From Acidobacteriota bacterium (GTDB lineage Bacteria; Acidobacteriota; UBA6911; RPQK01; JAJDTT01), in NCBI GenBank assembly GCA_028874215.1, contig JAPPLF010000018.1, forward strand, positions 16,980 to 80,979: a stretch of DNA of 64,000 nt. Reading direction: 5' to 3'. Shown one piece after another: positions 9,361 through 18,207 of this stretch. A program made the position numbers and the translations under genes. The stretch's first letter is position 1; every line of letters begins with the position of its first letter. Below the pieces are notes generated by a model, which worked only from the letters and a program-made list of their open reading frames with translations, did not search any database and was not told the origin of the DNA.

Positions 9361-10860
9361 ATGAGCCAGCGTCGAGAGACCCGCCGCGACTGGCTCAAGT
9401 CTGCGGGCGTCGGCGGCCTGACGCTGGGAGCAGGGGCATTCCTGCCCGGCCGGAGCGCCGTCCCCGATCGCTCCGGACCCGTCGACGTCGGATCGCGGCG
9501 GCAGTTGTTTCTGGACGACTTCTGGTTCGATTCGTCACGCAATATCGAACTTGCGCTGCACCGTCCCGTTCCCCGCGAAACGGCGCTGGAGAGCGACCGG
9601 CCCTGGGAAGCGGAAGGCATCCACTACAGCTCCGTCGTCCACTCGGGCGGCCGCTATCAGATGTGCTACCGGGCAGGGCGCCGAACCTGCTATGCGGAAA
9701 GCGGCGACGGCATCCTCTGGACCAAGCCGAACCTGGGCCTCCACCCGTTCCGAGGTTCCCGGGACAACAACATCCTGGGAGGCGCCGAGCTGCACAACGC
9801 CAGCCAGATCCTGGATCCCAACGAGCCGCCGGGCAGTCCCGGACGCTACAAGATGATCGCCTCTTCCGGCGGGCTTCGCGGTTATGTCTCTTCGGACGGT
9901 ATCGGTTGGAAGCCGGTGCGGGAGACTGCCCTGGTCACCTCGGGGCCCTTCGACAGCCACAACACCCTGCTGTGGGACGATGAACACGGGCGCTACGTCA
10001 TCTACATGCGTGGCGTCGACACGTCGACCGGAGGTCCCGTGATCTGGGATCCCGTCGGACGGCGTTATGTCCACAACCGGCCCGAAGTGGACAAGTCCCG
10101 TTTCAAAGGCGGCCGCCGAGCGATTCGGCGCTGCGAGTCCCGGGATTTCCTCCACTGGTCGGAGCCGGAACTGGTGTTGGCCCGGGACCGGAAGGATCCC
10201 GCCAACCTTCATCACTACACCAACGCCGCCGTCAATTATTTCCGCGCGGCCCGCAGTTTTCTCATGTTCCCCATGGTGTTCTACGTCAGGGACGACAAGA
10301 GCCTGCCTTATCAAACCGGCCTCTCCGACATTCAATTGGCCACCAGCCGGGACGGAGTGCATTGGCGGCGTCCGCTCCGGAAGCCTTTCCTGAGCCCGGG
10401 TCTCGACCAACGCAATTGGGTGGACCGGAATCCCATCATGGGGCAGGGGGTGGTGCCCACCGGGGCCGACGAGATCTCCATGTACTACACGGAGCTGTAC
10501 CGCTCGCCGGAATGCCGGCTCCGGCGGTGCTCGCTGCGGAGCGACGGCTTCGTGTCGGTGGAAGGCCCCTATGCAGGATGGGGTGAATTCACGACCCGGC
10601 CCATCGTGTTCAGGGGCGCCCGGCTGGAGCTCAACTACAGCACCAGCGCAGGGGGCGGCCTTCGGGTCGAGCTCCAGGACGAAACCGGAACTCCGCTCCC
10701 GGGTGTGGGAATGAAGGATTGCCCTCGGATCACCGGAGATCGAACCGGGGGAATCGTGCGGTGGAAGCCCGGGGTTGACCTCGCCCGCTTCGCCGGCTTT
10801 CGGGTTCGCCTGCGGATTCGTCTCCGCGACGCCCATCTGTACGCATTCCGGTTTCACTGA
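9361..10860 (+). CDS. Tat-exported propeller glycosidase-like protein (paralogue 2)
   Basis: 499 residues from the ATG at 9361 (AAGGAAG upstream). The upstream extension of the open frame lacks signal features. The N-terminus carries a twin-arginine motif (TRRDWLKSAGVGG), so this member is exported folded, unlike paralogue 1. The family blocks are all present: SRRQLFLDDFWF, RPWEAEGIHYSS, YQMCYRAGRRTCYAESGDGI and GSRDNN. The C-terminal domain has LNYSTSAGGGLRVELQD and ends in LRIRLRDAHLYAFRFH. The next gene begins 130 nt downstream in the same direction. Function is unproven; glycan binding or hydrolysis is inferred from fold and context. Confidence 0.75.
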   Translation: MSQRRETRRDWLKSAGVGGLTLGAGAFLPGRSAVPDRSGPVDVGSRRQLFLDDFWFDSSRNIELALHRPVPRETALESDRPWEAEGIHYSSVVHSGGRYQMCYRAGRRTCYAESGDGILWTKPNLGLHPFRGSRDNNILGGAELHNASQILDPNEPPGSPGRYKMIASSGGLRGYVSSDGIGWKPVRETALVTSGPFDSHNTLLWDDEHGRYVIYMRGVDTSTGGPVIWDPVGRRYVHNRPEVDKSRFKGGRRAIRRCESRDFLHWSEPELVLARDRKDPANLHHYTNAAVNYFRAARSFLMFPMVFYVRDDKSLPYQTGLSDIQLATSRDGVHWRRPLRKPFLSPGLDQRNWVDRNPIMGQGVVPTGADEISMYYTELYRSPECRLRRCSLRSDGFVSVEGPYAGWGEFTTRPIVFRGARLELNYSTSAGGGLRVELQDETGTPLPGVGMKDCPRITGDRTGGIVRWKPGVDLARFAGFRVRLRIRLRDAHLYAFRFH

Positions 10861-10990
10861 TTCCTGCGTGGCGGGTGCCGGGACAAGAAAGCGTTCAGAA
10901 CATCGGTTCGATCTCCGATCCGCCGGACAGTCCCACTCGGCTGTTATTGTTGAGACCGGCCGGATCACCATCATTTTCGGAGGATCTACA

Positions 10991-13870
10991 GTGGAATTCG
11001 GACGCGTGCCGGTCCCGGTATCGGGCCTCGGAGTGCTGGTTTTGGCCCTTGGCTTGACCCAATGCCGGCCCGGCGGCCCCTCTCCGCCGCCGTCGCCTGA
11101 ATCTCTGCTCCCCGAATCCTCCTTCCGGATCCGGTTGGGGCTCCTCGATGAAGAACCCGGAATCTGGAGCGGCAGGCTGGTTCCGGTCGCGGGTCAGGAG
11201 CTGGAACTGAGGCCGGACGAGTTCCGGGCCAATATCTACCGCCACAGCTTCCTCGACAGCATCCACTCGGTCGACGCCGATCCTCAACTGCCCAACGACC
11301 AGATCCAGAGGGGACTGGCTTGGGTGGCGGCCACCCGCATGAGTTGGGGTCGAAGGGGGAGGAGCGCTCTCCGGCATCCAAGCGTCATCGTCAACGTCCT
11401 GGAGAATCCGGGAGATCAGCCCATCCGGGTCGAGACGGAGAAGGGAGCGTTCAGTCTCCGGCCCGACGGCATCCCGCTCTTCCAGGCCGAGACGTTTCTG
11501 GACGGAGCCGTCCTGGTGGAATCGGTCCCGCCGTCTTCGCCTCTGGCCGCCGAGCGCTTCGACATCCAGGACTATCCTTCAATGACATCGACGCGATCCG
11601 GCAAGCTCTGGGCCGCGTGGCAGGAATACGTCGAGGGGGAGGCGGACCTGGTCGTGGCCCGGTCACGGGGCGAGTCGGGCTGGGGCCCGGTCCATCTGCT
11701 GGATGAGGACATGGATGCGTTTCGCACCGCCGTGGCCGAGGATTCCAAGGGGCGGATCTGGGTGATCTGGTCTGCCCAGGTGGAAGGAAATTGGGATCTC
11801 TACGCGCGAAGTTTCGATGGAGAGCGATGGTCATTCCGCTACCGGCTCACCGAACATCCCAGCCCGGACGTCTACCACCGGGCGGTCACGGATTCGGAAG
11901 GCCGGCTCTGGTTGGTCTGGCAGAGGACGATCGACGGCTTGACCCAAATCGTGGCTCAGGACTTCGACGGCCAATACTGGGGCGAGGAGGTTCGGATCAG
12001 TGAGGGTGCGGCGGCCGGGGGAAACAACTGGTGGCCGTCGGTGGCCGCGGGTCCCGATGGTGATCTGGCCATCGCCTGGGACGGCTACGCTTCCGGAAGC
12101 TACGACGTCTATCTCCGGCTGCGGCGGTCGGGGCGATGGGAGGACGTCCGGAGCGTGGCTGGGACGGCTCGATTCGAGGCCGGTGCCTCGGTGGCCATGG
12201 ACGGCGAGGGACGGATCTGGATCGCCTGGCACGAGTCGGGACCGCAGTGGGGCAAGGACACGGGACGGCTCGTCGATCAAAGCGGCCAGGCCAAGGGAAC
12301 GGAGCTCTACGAGACCCGGACACTGCGGGTGGCCTGCCTGGACGACGGCAAGTGGATGACGACGCTTCAGGACCCCGCCGTCCACCTGGGGGAGGGGAAA
12401 TGGGAGATGCCCCATCTCCAGATGGATGCGTCGGGTCGTCCCTGGCTGCTGGCCCGGCACCTGAAGATGCGCCAGTCCGAGGGCCGCGGACGCTACTTCC
12501 CCTTGTGGGAGATCGTCTGCCTGCGATACGACGGTTCCCGGTGGACTCGTCCCACCCCGCTTTTCCACAGCGCGGGCCGAAACGACATGATGCCGGCGTC
12601 CGCGCTGGATTCGGAGGGCCGCGTCTGGGCGGTCTGGCCCACCGACAATCGGAGCACCAAATCGTTTCTGGCGGTGCACGGACAGGTCATGGTGGGCCTC
12701 TTGGGCCGCGGCGGGCCGGCGCCGATGGAGTTGTCTCGACTTCAGCTTCCGCCCGTAGACCCCTTCGATCCCGTTCATCCCGGAGAGGCCGGCGACCTGG
12801 AGCGAATCCGCTCCTACCGGATTCACTCACGAGGCCGGACCTATTCCATCTACCGGGGAGACTTGCACCGCCACACCGATATCTCCCTGGACGGCGGCGG
12901 CGACGGCTCCCTGGTGGACGCCTACAGATACGCCCGGGACGCCGCGGGGCTGGACTTCCTGGGGGTCACGGACCACAACCACGAGATCGTCGAGCCCTAC
13001 AACTGGTGGCGGAACCAGAAGGTCGCCGACCTCTTCCAACTGGAGAGCTTCGCCGCCTTCTACGGATACGAGCGCAGCCTCGAATTCCCCAACGGCCACC
13101 GCAACGTCTTCTTCATCCGCCGGGGAACCTCGATCCTTCCCATCGAGACCGCCGAGCACCTGGGCCTGGAGGGGTCCGAGAGGCTGTTCTGGCACCTCCG
13201 GCGCAAGAACGGAACCTCCATTCCGCACACCATGGCGACCGGTTCCGGCACCGACTGGCGGGACAACGACCCCAAGGTCGAGCATCTGCTGGAGATCTTC
13301 CAGGGAATGCGGGAGACCTACGAGCACCCGGGGGCCCCCCAGCCCATGACGGGTGAGCCCAGTTCCACGCTGGAACAGGACAACCGGCCCTTTCGGCGGT
13401 TGGGAACGGCCTGGAGCGCGTTGGAGAAGGGCTACAAGCTGGGATTCATCGCCTCCTCGGACCATTTATCCACCCATATCAGCTACGCTTGCCTGATCGC
13501 CGAAGAGCTGACGCCGGAGGGGCTCCTGGAGGCCATTCGCGCCCGCCGGGCCTATGCCGCCACCGACAACATCATCCTGGATGTCCGATTCCTGGGCTCG
13601 GACGGGGAGCACCTGATGGGGGAGGCGTTCCGAACTACGACGCCGGTTCGACTCCAGGCCGACCTCACGGGCACGCAGGACATCCGGCGCGTGGACGTCA
13701 TCAAGGACAACCGGATCGTTTACTCGGTGACGCCGGACAAGAGGGAGGTAAAGTTCCAGTACGCGGACGGCGCCTCCGAGCCGGGGGAGAGCTACTATTA
13801 TCTTCGCGTGATCCAGGAAGACGGAGAGATGGCCTGGGGGTCCCCGGCCTGGATCCACTACCAGCCTTGA
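10991..13870 (+). CDS. propeller-PHP (DUF3604) fusion lipoprotein
   Basis: About 959 residues. I chose the GTG at 10991 because GGAGG lies 7 nt upstream and it opens a signal peptide ending in LTQC. The Gln at -1 makes the lipobox atypical, so anchoring is uncertain. Residues about 160-600 contain repeated blades built on W-x-A/I-W (WAAWQEY, WVIWSAQ, WLVWQRT, IAWDGYA, WIAWHES). From about residue 620 a PHP-type metal-dependent hydrolase/DUF3604 domain begins with GDLHRHTD, followed by LDFLGVTDHNHE, a late IPHTMATG and IASSDHLSTH. The His/Asp clusters look complete for metal binding. DUF3604 proteins are of unknown activity but often lie in sulfatase-rich loci. Open frame upstream of 10991 overlaps paralogue 2 and is rejected. 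Confidence 0.78.
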   Translation: MEFGRVPVPVSGLGVLVLALGLTQCRPGGPSPPPSPESLLPESSFRIRLGLLDEEPGIWSGRLVPVAGQELELRPDEFRANIYRHSFLDSIHSVDADPQLPNDQIQRGLAWVAATRMSWGRRGRSALRHPSVIVNVLENPGDQPIRVETEKGAFSLRPDGIPLFQAETFLDGAVLVESVPPSSPLAAERFDIQDYPSMTSTRSGKLWAAWQEYVEGEADLVVARSRGESGWGPVHLLDEDMDAFRTAVAEDSKGRIWVIWSAQVEGNWDLYARSFDGERWSFRYRLTEHPSPDVYHRAVTDSEGRLWLVWQRTIDGLTQIVAQDFDGQYWGEEVRISEGAAAGGNNWWPSVAAGPDGDLAIAWDGYASGSYDVYLRLRRSGRWEDVRSVAGTARFEAGASVAMDGEGRIWIAWHESGPQWGKDTGRLVDQSGQAKGTELYETRTLRVACLDDGKWMTTLQDPAVHLGEGKWEMPHLQMDASGRPWLLARHLKMRQSEGRGRYFPLWEIVCLRYDGSRWTRPTPLFHSAGRNDMMPASALDSEGRVWAVWPTDNRSTKSFLAVHGQVMVGLLGRGGPAPMELSRLQLPPVDPFDPVHPGEAGDLERIRSYRIHSRGRTYSIYRGDLHRHTDISLDGGGDGSLVDAYRYARDAAGLDFLGVTDHNHEIVEPYNWWRNQKVADLFQLESFAAFYGYERSLEFPNGHRNVFFIRRGTSILPIETAEHLGLEGSERLFWHLRRKNGTSIPHTMATGSGTDWRDNDPKVEHLLEIFQGMRETYEHPGAPQPMTGEPSSTLEQDNRPFRRLGTAWSALEKGYKLGFIASSDHLSTHISYACLIAEELTPEGLLEAIRARRAYAATDNIILDVRFLGSDGEHLMGEAFRTTTPVRLQADLTGTQDIRRVDVIKDNRIVYSVTPDKREVKFQYADGASEPGESYYYLRVIQEDGEMAWGSPAWIHYQP

Positions 13871-14152
13871 CATCTCCCGTCATCCTTCCGCCTGTTTCCT
13901 CGCCTGAGACTTTTTCCATACGCTCGTAGTCGGTCGCACGCCGTTCGCGTCGGGAAATGTCGATGAGCGGCTTCAAGTTGAGGAGGTGCGTTCCGGGCCT
14001 CGAGACTTACCCCTCGGACCGGCCAATCCAAGTCAGGGAGGGTCTGTTTCTTCCCAGGCCGGATCATGCCGATCCGCTTCACTGTATCTTGCCGGCTCCA
14101 GGCAGCAGATTTTCTGGGAATGCCGGTGGTATACTTCGGCCACTTGGCAATC

Positions 14153-14920
14153 ATGTTGTTTCGCGTGACACCGATCCGGCTGGATTCGAACCTGATCCGA
14201 AACTGCCGTCGCAACTCCTGGCTTCCCGGGCTAATCGCCTGCCTTTTCACGATGCTGGCTCCGCTTTCGGCAGCATCCGGTCCGGAACCACCCGAGGGCT
14301 TTGCCGCACTCTTCGACGGCAAGACCCTGGCCGGATGGAAGGGGTTGGTGGAAAACCCCATCAAGCGTGCTGCCATGTCCCCGGAGGAACTGGCGGAAGC
14401 TCAGAAGAAGGCCGACCAGCGCATGCGCGCCCACTGGAAAGTGGTCGACGGTGTTCTGGAGTTCGACGGCAAGGGAGACAACCTGTGCACCGACAGGGAC
14501 TACGGTGACTTCGAACTGTATGTCGACTGGAAGATCCTGGAAGGCGGCGACAGCGGCATCTACCTGCGCGGAAGTCCCCAGGTTCAGATCTGGGACACCA
14601 GGTTCGAGAAGTACCGCAGGCACGGTAACGACAAGGGCTCGGGAGCACTGTGGAACAACAAGATCCATCCCCGTTTTCCCCTGGTGAATGCGGACCTTCC
14701 TGTAGGCCAGTGGAACACCTTCTACATCAAGATGGTCGGCGACCGGGTCACGGTGAAGCTCAACGGCAAGCTGGTCACCGATCAGGCGGTGATGGAGAAT
14801 ATATGGGACCGGTCCCGCCCGATCGATCCTCGCGGACAGATCGAGTTGCAGAGCCATGGCAACCGGCTCTGGTTTCGCAGCATCTACGTTCGCGAGTTGG
14901 ACGGGGCAACGGCGCCATGA
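14153..14920 (+). CDS. DUF1080 (3-keto-disaccharide hydrolase-like) secreted protein
   Basis: About 255 residues. The first half of the mature protein has the hallmark GFAALFDGKTLAGWKG. A later block, DFELYVDWKI-x3-GDSGIYLRG, together with QVQIWDT and GALWNN, identifies the DUF1080 concanavalin-like sandwich. Some members were shown to hydrolyse 3-keto-glycosides; others are only associated with sugar oxidoreductases. The start at 14153 gives a signal peptide ending near SAASG, but no good ribosome-binding site is visible, and in-frame ATGs lie further upstream (for example 14066). A spacer of 282 nt without any gene I can recognise separates it from the DUF3604 gene. Confidence 0.82.
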   Translation: MLFRVTPIRLDSNLIRNCRRNSWLPGLIACLFTMLAPLSAASGPEPPEGFAALFDGKTLAGWKGLVENPIKRAAMSPEELAEAQKKADQRMRAHWKVVDGVLEFDGKGDNLCTDRDYGDFELYVDWKILEGGDSGIYLRGSPQVQIWDTRFEKYRRHGNDKGSGALWNNKIHPRFPLVNADLPVGQWNTFYIKMVGDRVTVKLNGKLVTDQAVMENIWDRSRPIDPRGQIELQSHGNRLWFRSIYVRELDGATAP

Positions 14921-14983
14921 GCGAGTCGAGCTGAGTTCCGGCGCATCCAGCCCACCCGTTCCCGGTTGCTCCGTTGAACCCGA

Positions 14984-16465
14984 TCAATCCTTTCGAGATG
15001 TGTCGGGACCTCCTGCGGATCGATAGTCCGGATTACGTCGGGGCATCTGGGCTCCCACCGAATTTCTCCAGTTCTCCAGATCCGCGGCCAGCTCCCGGGT
15101 CTTTTCGGGCCTGCCGGACGCCAGGTCGGTGGATTCTCCCAGGTCGCCGGTCAGGTCGAAAAGTTCGTAGCGATTCTCCAGCCCGAAGATCCTCTCCTCG
15201 TGCCATTCCAGCAGTTTGAACCGTCCCTTCCGCACGGCGCTCGAAGGCAGGGCGCCGGAACCGTGGTAGTGGGGGTAATGCCAGAAGAGGGCGTCCCGGT
15301 CCAGCGAGGCGGCCCCTCGCAGGAGCGGCAGCAGGCTCACGCCGTCGATATCGTCGTGCTTGCCGTCCCCTCCTGCGGCTTCCACGAACGTGGGGAAGAG
15401 ATCGACGCTGCTGACCGGTTCCTCGACGACACTGCCGGGGGCGACCACGGTCGGCCAACGGGCGATCAAGGGGACCCGGATCCCTCCTTCGTATAGGTCC
15501 CCCTTGCCGGCCCGGAGCGGGTGGTTCGCGGGGCCCTGCCCGTTGCCGTCGCTCCATTCCAAACCGCCATTGTCCGAGAAGAAGAGGACCAGAGTCCTTT
15601 CGGACAGGTCCAGCTCGTCGAGTTTGGCCAGCAGCCGGCCGACGCTCAGGTCCAGGGTCTCGATCATGGCCCCGATGACCGGGTGGTTGGTGGGCGCGTC
15701 GGCATCCGGCTTCGCCCGGTACTTGGAGATCAGCGCCTCCTTCTCCACCAGGGGGGTGTGAACGCTGTTGTGCGAAACGAAGAGGAAGAAGGGCCTCTCC
15801 CGGTTCTTCTCCATGAACTCCAGGGATCGGTCCGTGATGATTCGCACGTTGTGGGCGTCGTTCTCCGGCGTCTGCCACTCACGGGCCATGCGGGGGACCG
15901 GCTTGTAGGTCACGAAGTGGTCGTCGAAACCCTGTTTGTCCGGATTGAAGGGCAGGCTCCCGGGAGGGGTCTTGGCCTGGCTGAGATGCCACTTGCCGAA
16001 TGCGGCCGTGACATAGCCCGAATCCTTCAGCGCCTCGGCGACCGTCTCCTCCTCCAGAGGTAGACGTCGGGTCCAGTCCGGCTCCAACAGCTTGACGGCG
16101 TTCCCGGCGTAATCTCCCGGCGAGATGAACTGGGTGACGCGGAGTCGCGCCGGATTCTTGCCCGTCATGATGCTGGCCCGGGTCGGGGAACAGATGGGAC
16201 TGGCGGCGTAGGCGTCGGTGAAACGCATCCCCTGGCGCGCCAGAGCGTCCAGATGGGGGGTCTCGTAGAAGCTGCTTCCGTAGCAGCCCAACTGGTTCCA
16301 GGCCAGATCGTCGGCCAGGATCAGGACGATGTTGGGCCTCTCCGGCCGTCGGTTGCAGGCTGAAGTGAGTCCCAGCAGGGTGACCGCAAGAACCAGCCAA
16401 AATACGGTCCGTGGTCCAGGTCTGTTCAAATTTTCCCCACGCCCAGGTGCGGCCCGGGTCCTCAT
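14984..16465 (-). CDS. arylsulfatase-type (S1) sulfatase lipoprotein
   Basis: 493 residues. The formylglycine site is C92-S-P-T-R96 within ICSPTRASIMTG, a canonical CxPxR core. Metal and active-site blocks are NIVLILADDLAW, GKWHLS, HNSVHTPL and FFSDNGG. A lipoprotein signal ends at LTSAC (Cys37). The ATG at 16465 overlaps the stop of the racemase gene (ATGA), so translation is coupled and 16465 is preferred over the longer open frame. It is the last gene of a four-gene minus-strand operon: MFS transporter, alpha/beta-hydrolase, racemase, sulfatase. The substrate is likely a sulfated sugar or small sulfate ester. No formylglycine-generating enzyme is in the window. Confidence 0.92.
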   Translation of the reverse strand: MRTRAAPGRGENLNRPGPRTVFWLVLAVTLLGLTSACNRRPERPNIVLILADDLAWNQLGCYGSSFYETPHLDALARQGMRFTDAYAASPICSPTRASIMTGKNPARLRVTQFISPGDYAGNAVKLLEPDWTRRLPLEEETVAEALKDSGYVTAAFGKWHLSQAKTPPGSLPFNPDKQGFDDHFVTYKPVPRMAREWQTPENDAHNVRIITDRSLEFMEKNRERPFFLFVSHNSVHTPLVEKEALISKYRAKPDADAPTNHPVIGAMIETLDLSVGRLLAKLDELDLSERTLVLFFSDNGGLEWSDGNGQGPANHPLRAGKGDLYEGGIRVPLIARWPTVVAPGSVVEEPVSSVDLFPTFVEAAGGDGKHDDIDGVSLLPLLRGAASLDRDALFWHYPHYHGSGALPSSAVRKGRFKLLEWHEERIFGLENRYELFDLTGDLGESTDLASGRPEKTRELAADLENWRNSVGAQMPRRNPDYRSAGGPDTSRKD

Positions 16466-17232
16466 CGGCGCCCGTAGAAATCCCTCAACTGCTTCACGTC
16501 GTCGGCAGGAGGAAATTGGAAGAAGCCTGTCCGGCTCACGGGTGGCAGGCCCGTCAGCCGGCAGATGTCGCACATCATCTCCGCCATCTTGAAGCCGGTG
16601 ACCATGCCGTCGATGACCGGGGCGCCGATCTCGTCGATGGCCTGGGCGCCGCGGTGGGTCAGAACGGAGCCCATGAGGGTGCATCCCGAGATCAGCATCT
16701 CCGCGCCGTCCTCCCGGACACACTGCCGGGCCACCTCGACCGCGCGCCGGTAGACCTTGTCTTCCGAAGTCTTCTCCGGATAGAGGTCATTTGCATCGAT
16801 GCCGATCGACCGGTGTGAAGCCACTTTGCCGTCCAGGCCGTACTGCCTCAGGATCATGCGTTGGATGCGTCCGTTCTGATCGTCCACGGAGACGAGGGAG
16901 AACCGTTCACACATGGCGTAGGCCATCAGAGCCGCCGACTCCAGCGTGGCCGTGACCGGAATGTCCACCAGAGAACGCGCTTCGTAGAGTCCGATGTCCA
17001 GGTTGCAGGAGATGAAGACGGCGTCGCACCCGTCCTTCTCGGCCTGTGTCACCTGCTCCAGCGTCGCATCGGTGCACTTGTGCCGGAAGTAGAGGAACTG
17101 GTTGTTCTTCAGCGGATATTCGTCGGCGATGTTGACCATGTCGAACTCGGTTCCGCTTCGCCTGATCCTCTCCAGATTCTCCCGTCCCCTGAACTCGGTT
17201 CCGCCGAAGGGATTGATCACTCTGACTCGCAC
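16462..17232 (-). CDS. Asp/Glu/hydantoin racemase-family protein
   Basis: 256 residues. It opens with MRVRVINPFGGTEF, typical of the hydantoin-racemase branch. Two catalytic-type cysteines are conserved: Cys76 in AVFISCNLD and Cys184 in LISGCTLMG. Family enzymes use the cysteine pair for cofactor-free racemisation; related members are decarboxylases or maleate isomerases. The gene overlaps the preceding hydrolase by 16 nt and the following sulfatase by 4 nt, so all three are tightly coupled. The substrate is unknown; a chiral acid released during catabolism would fit. Confidence 0.85.
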   Translation of the reverse strand: MRVRVINPFGGTEFRGRENLERIRRSGTEFDMVNIADEYPLKNNQFLYFRHKCTDATLEQVTQAEKDGCDAVFISCNLDIGLYEARSLVDIPVTATLESAALMAYAMCERFSLVSVDDQNGRIQRMILRQYGLDGKVASHRSIGIDANDLYPEKTSEDKVYRRAVEVARQCVREDGAEMLISGCTLMGSVLTHRGAQAIDEIGAPVIDGMVTGFKMAEMMCDICRLTGLPPVSRTGFFQFPPADDVKQLRDFYGRR

Positions 17233-18110
17233 GACGACTCCTCCGGCCCGGTTTTCTCTCCGCTGCGGAGGATCCAGTCCGCAGCATCGTGGTGGGCTCC
17301 GTCATAAGTGGTGTGGCCGTTTGGATTCTCCGAGGGGGTGATCACCAGCTTGATCGCATCCCCCGACCAGATGCCCTGCAAGGGCTTCATCTGATCGGGC
17401 GACCGCTTCATGAGATTCAAGGCGAAGTCTATGGCGTGATGGCCGCCCACCCGCATATCGTTGTGTCCCATCTGGATGAAGAGGCGGCGCCCAGCCAGCT
17501 TCGGCGCCAACGCCATGACGTCCAGAGAACGGGCCGCAGCTTTGTCCGCCGTTCCCTGGAATTCCCGCAAGGCCAGCAGATCCGTAACCGGAGCGAAAGC
17601 GACGACGGTGCCGACCCGAGGCTCGACCGCGGCGAAATGCAGGGCCAGGAAACCCCCGCGGGAGGGGCCGAAAGCCACAATCCTCTCGGGATCCGTGACT
17701 CGCTGCCGGATCAGGTGGTTCAGCACCGACGAGGTTTGTTTCAGGAAGTCGGCGAGGAACTCCTCACCCTTCTCCAGGCGGTGTCGCCACCCGGCAAGGC
17801 CGAAGGGTTCGCCGGACCTCTGATCCTCGCCGTGGCAGGGACTGTCCAGAGCGACGGCAAGGAACCCGTGCCGAGCCAGGATCCGACACATTTTGGCGGA
17901 CCTTCCCTCCAGCCCCGAACGCATCCCCCCGCCAAAGACAAGTATCGTCGGAGCGGGCCGCTCACCTGCCTCCCCCAGCAGAGCGAAGCGGACCCCGGAA
18001 GGGGACTCCAAGACCTGGACCCCACCGGGTTTCTCCACCTCCCTCCGGGTCTGACCGGGAAGAGGAGCCACGACTGCCAACGCCAGGGAAAAGATGGCGA
18101 TGATTCTCAC
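17217..18110 (-). CDS. secreted alpha/beta-hydrolase (dienelactone hydrolase/acyl-peptidase-like)
   Basis: About 297 residues. The GTG at 18110 is preferred: GAGGA lies 8 nt upstream and the protein begins with a compact signal peptide (MRIIAIFSLALAVVAPLPGQ). In-frame starts at 18149 and 18173 would bury that peptide. The fold shows ILVFGGGMRSG near residue 60, LDSPCHGED near 90, and the nucleophile elbow GPSRGG with Ser150. GHNDMR and a late THYDGAHHD-like segment (HTTYDGAHHDA) supply candidate Asp and His. It overlaps the racemase start by 16 nt and lies about 100 nt downstream of the MFS gene. Confidence 0.8.
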   Translation of the reverse strand: MRIIAIFSLALAVVAPLPGQTRREVEKPGGVQVLESPSGVRFALLGEAGERPAPTILVFGGGMRSGLEGRSAKMCRILARHGFLAVALDSPCHGEDQRSGEPFGLAGWRHRLEKGEEFLADFLKQTSSVLNHLIRQRVTDPERIVAFGPSRGGFLALHFAAVEPRVGTVVAFAPVTDLLALREFQGTADKAAARSLDVMALAPKLAGRRLFIQMGHNDMRVGGHHAIDFALNLMKRSPDQMKPLQGIWSGDAIKLVITPSENPNGHTTYDGAHHDAADWILRSGEKTGPEESSCESE

Positions 18111-18207
18111 TTGCGAATCCTCAATCCTCAATCGGCCCAACGGCTTCATTAAACCACTGGCAGGTGGCCTCATCGAGTTTCGGATCGGCCGGCGTCGCGC
18201 TCCGCGC

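Noticed and set aside
9535..10974. 479-codon minus-strand open frame opposite paralogue 2
   Set aside because: Antisense shadow; the plus-strand gene has a Tat signal and conserved family blocks.
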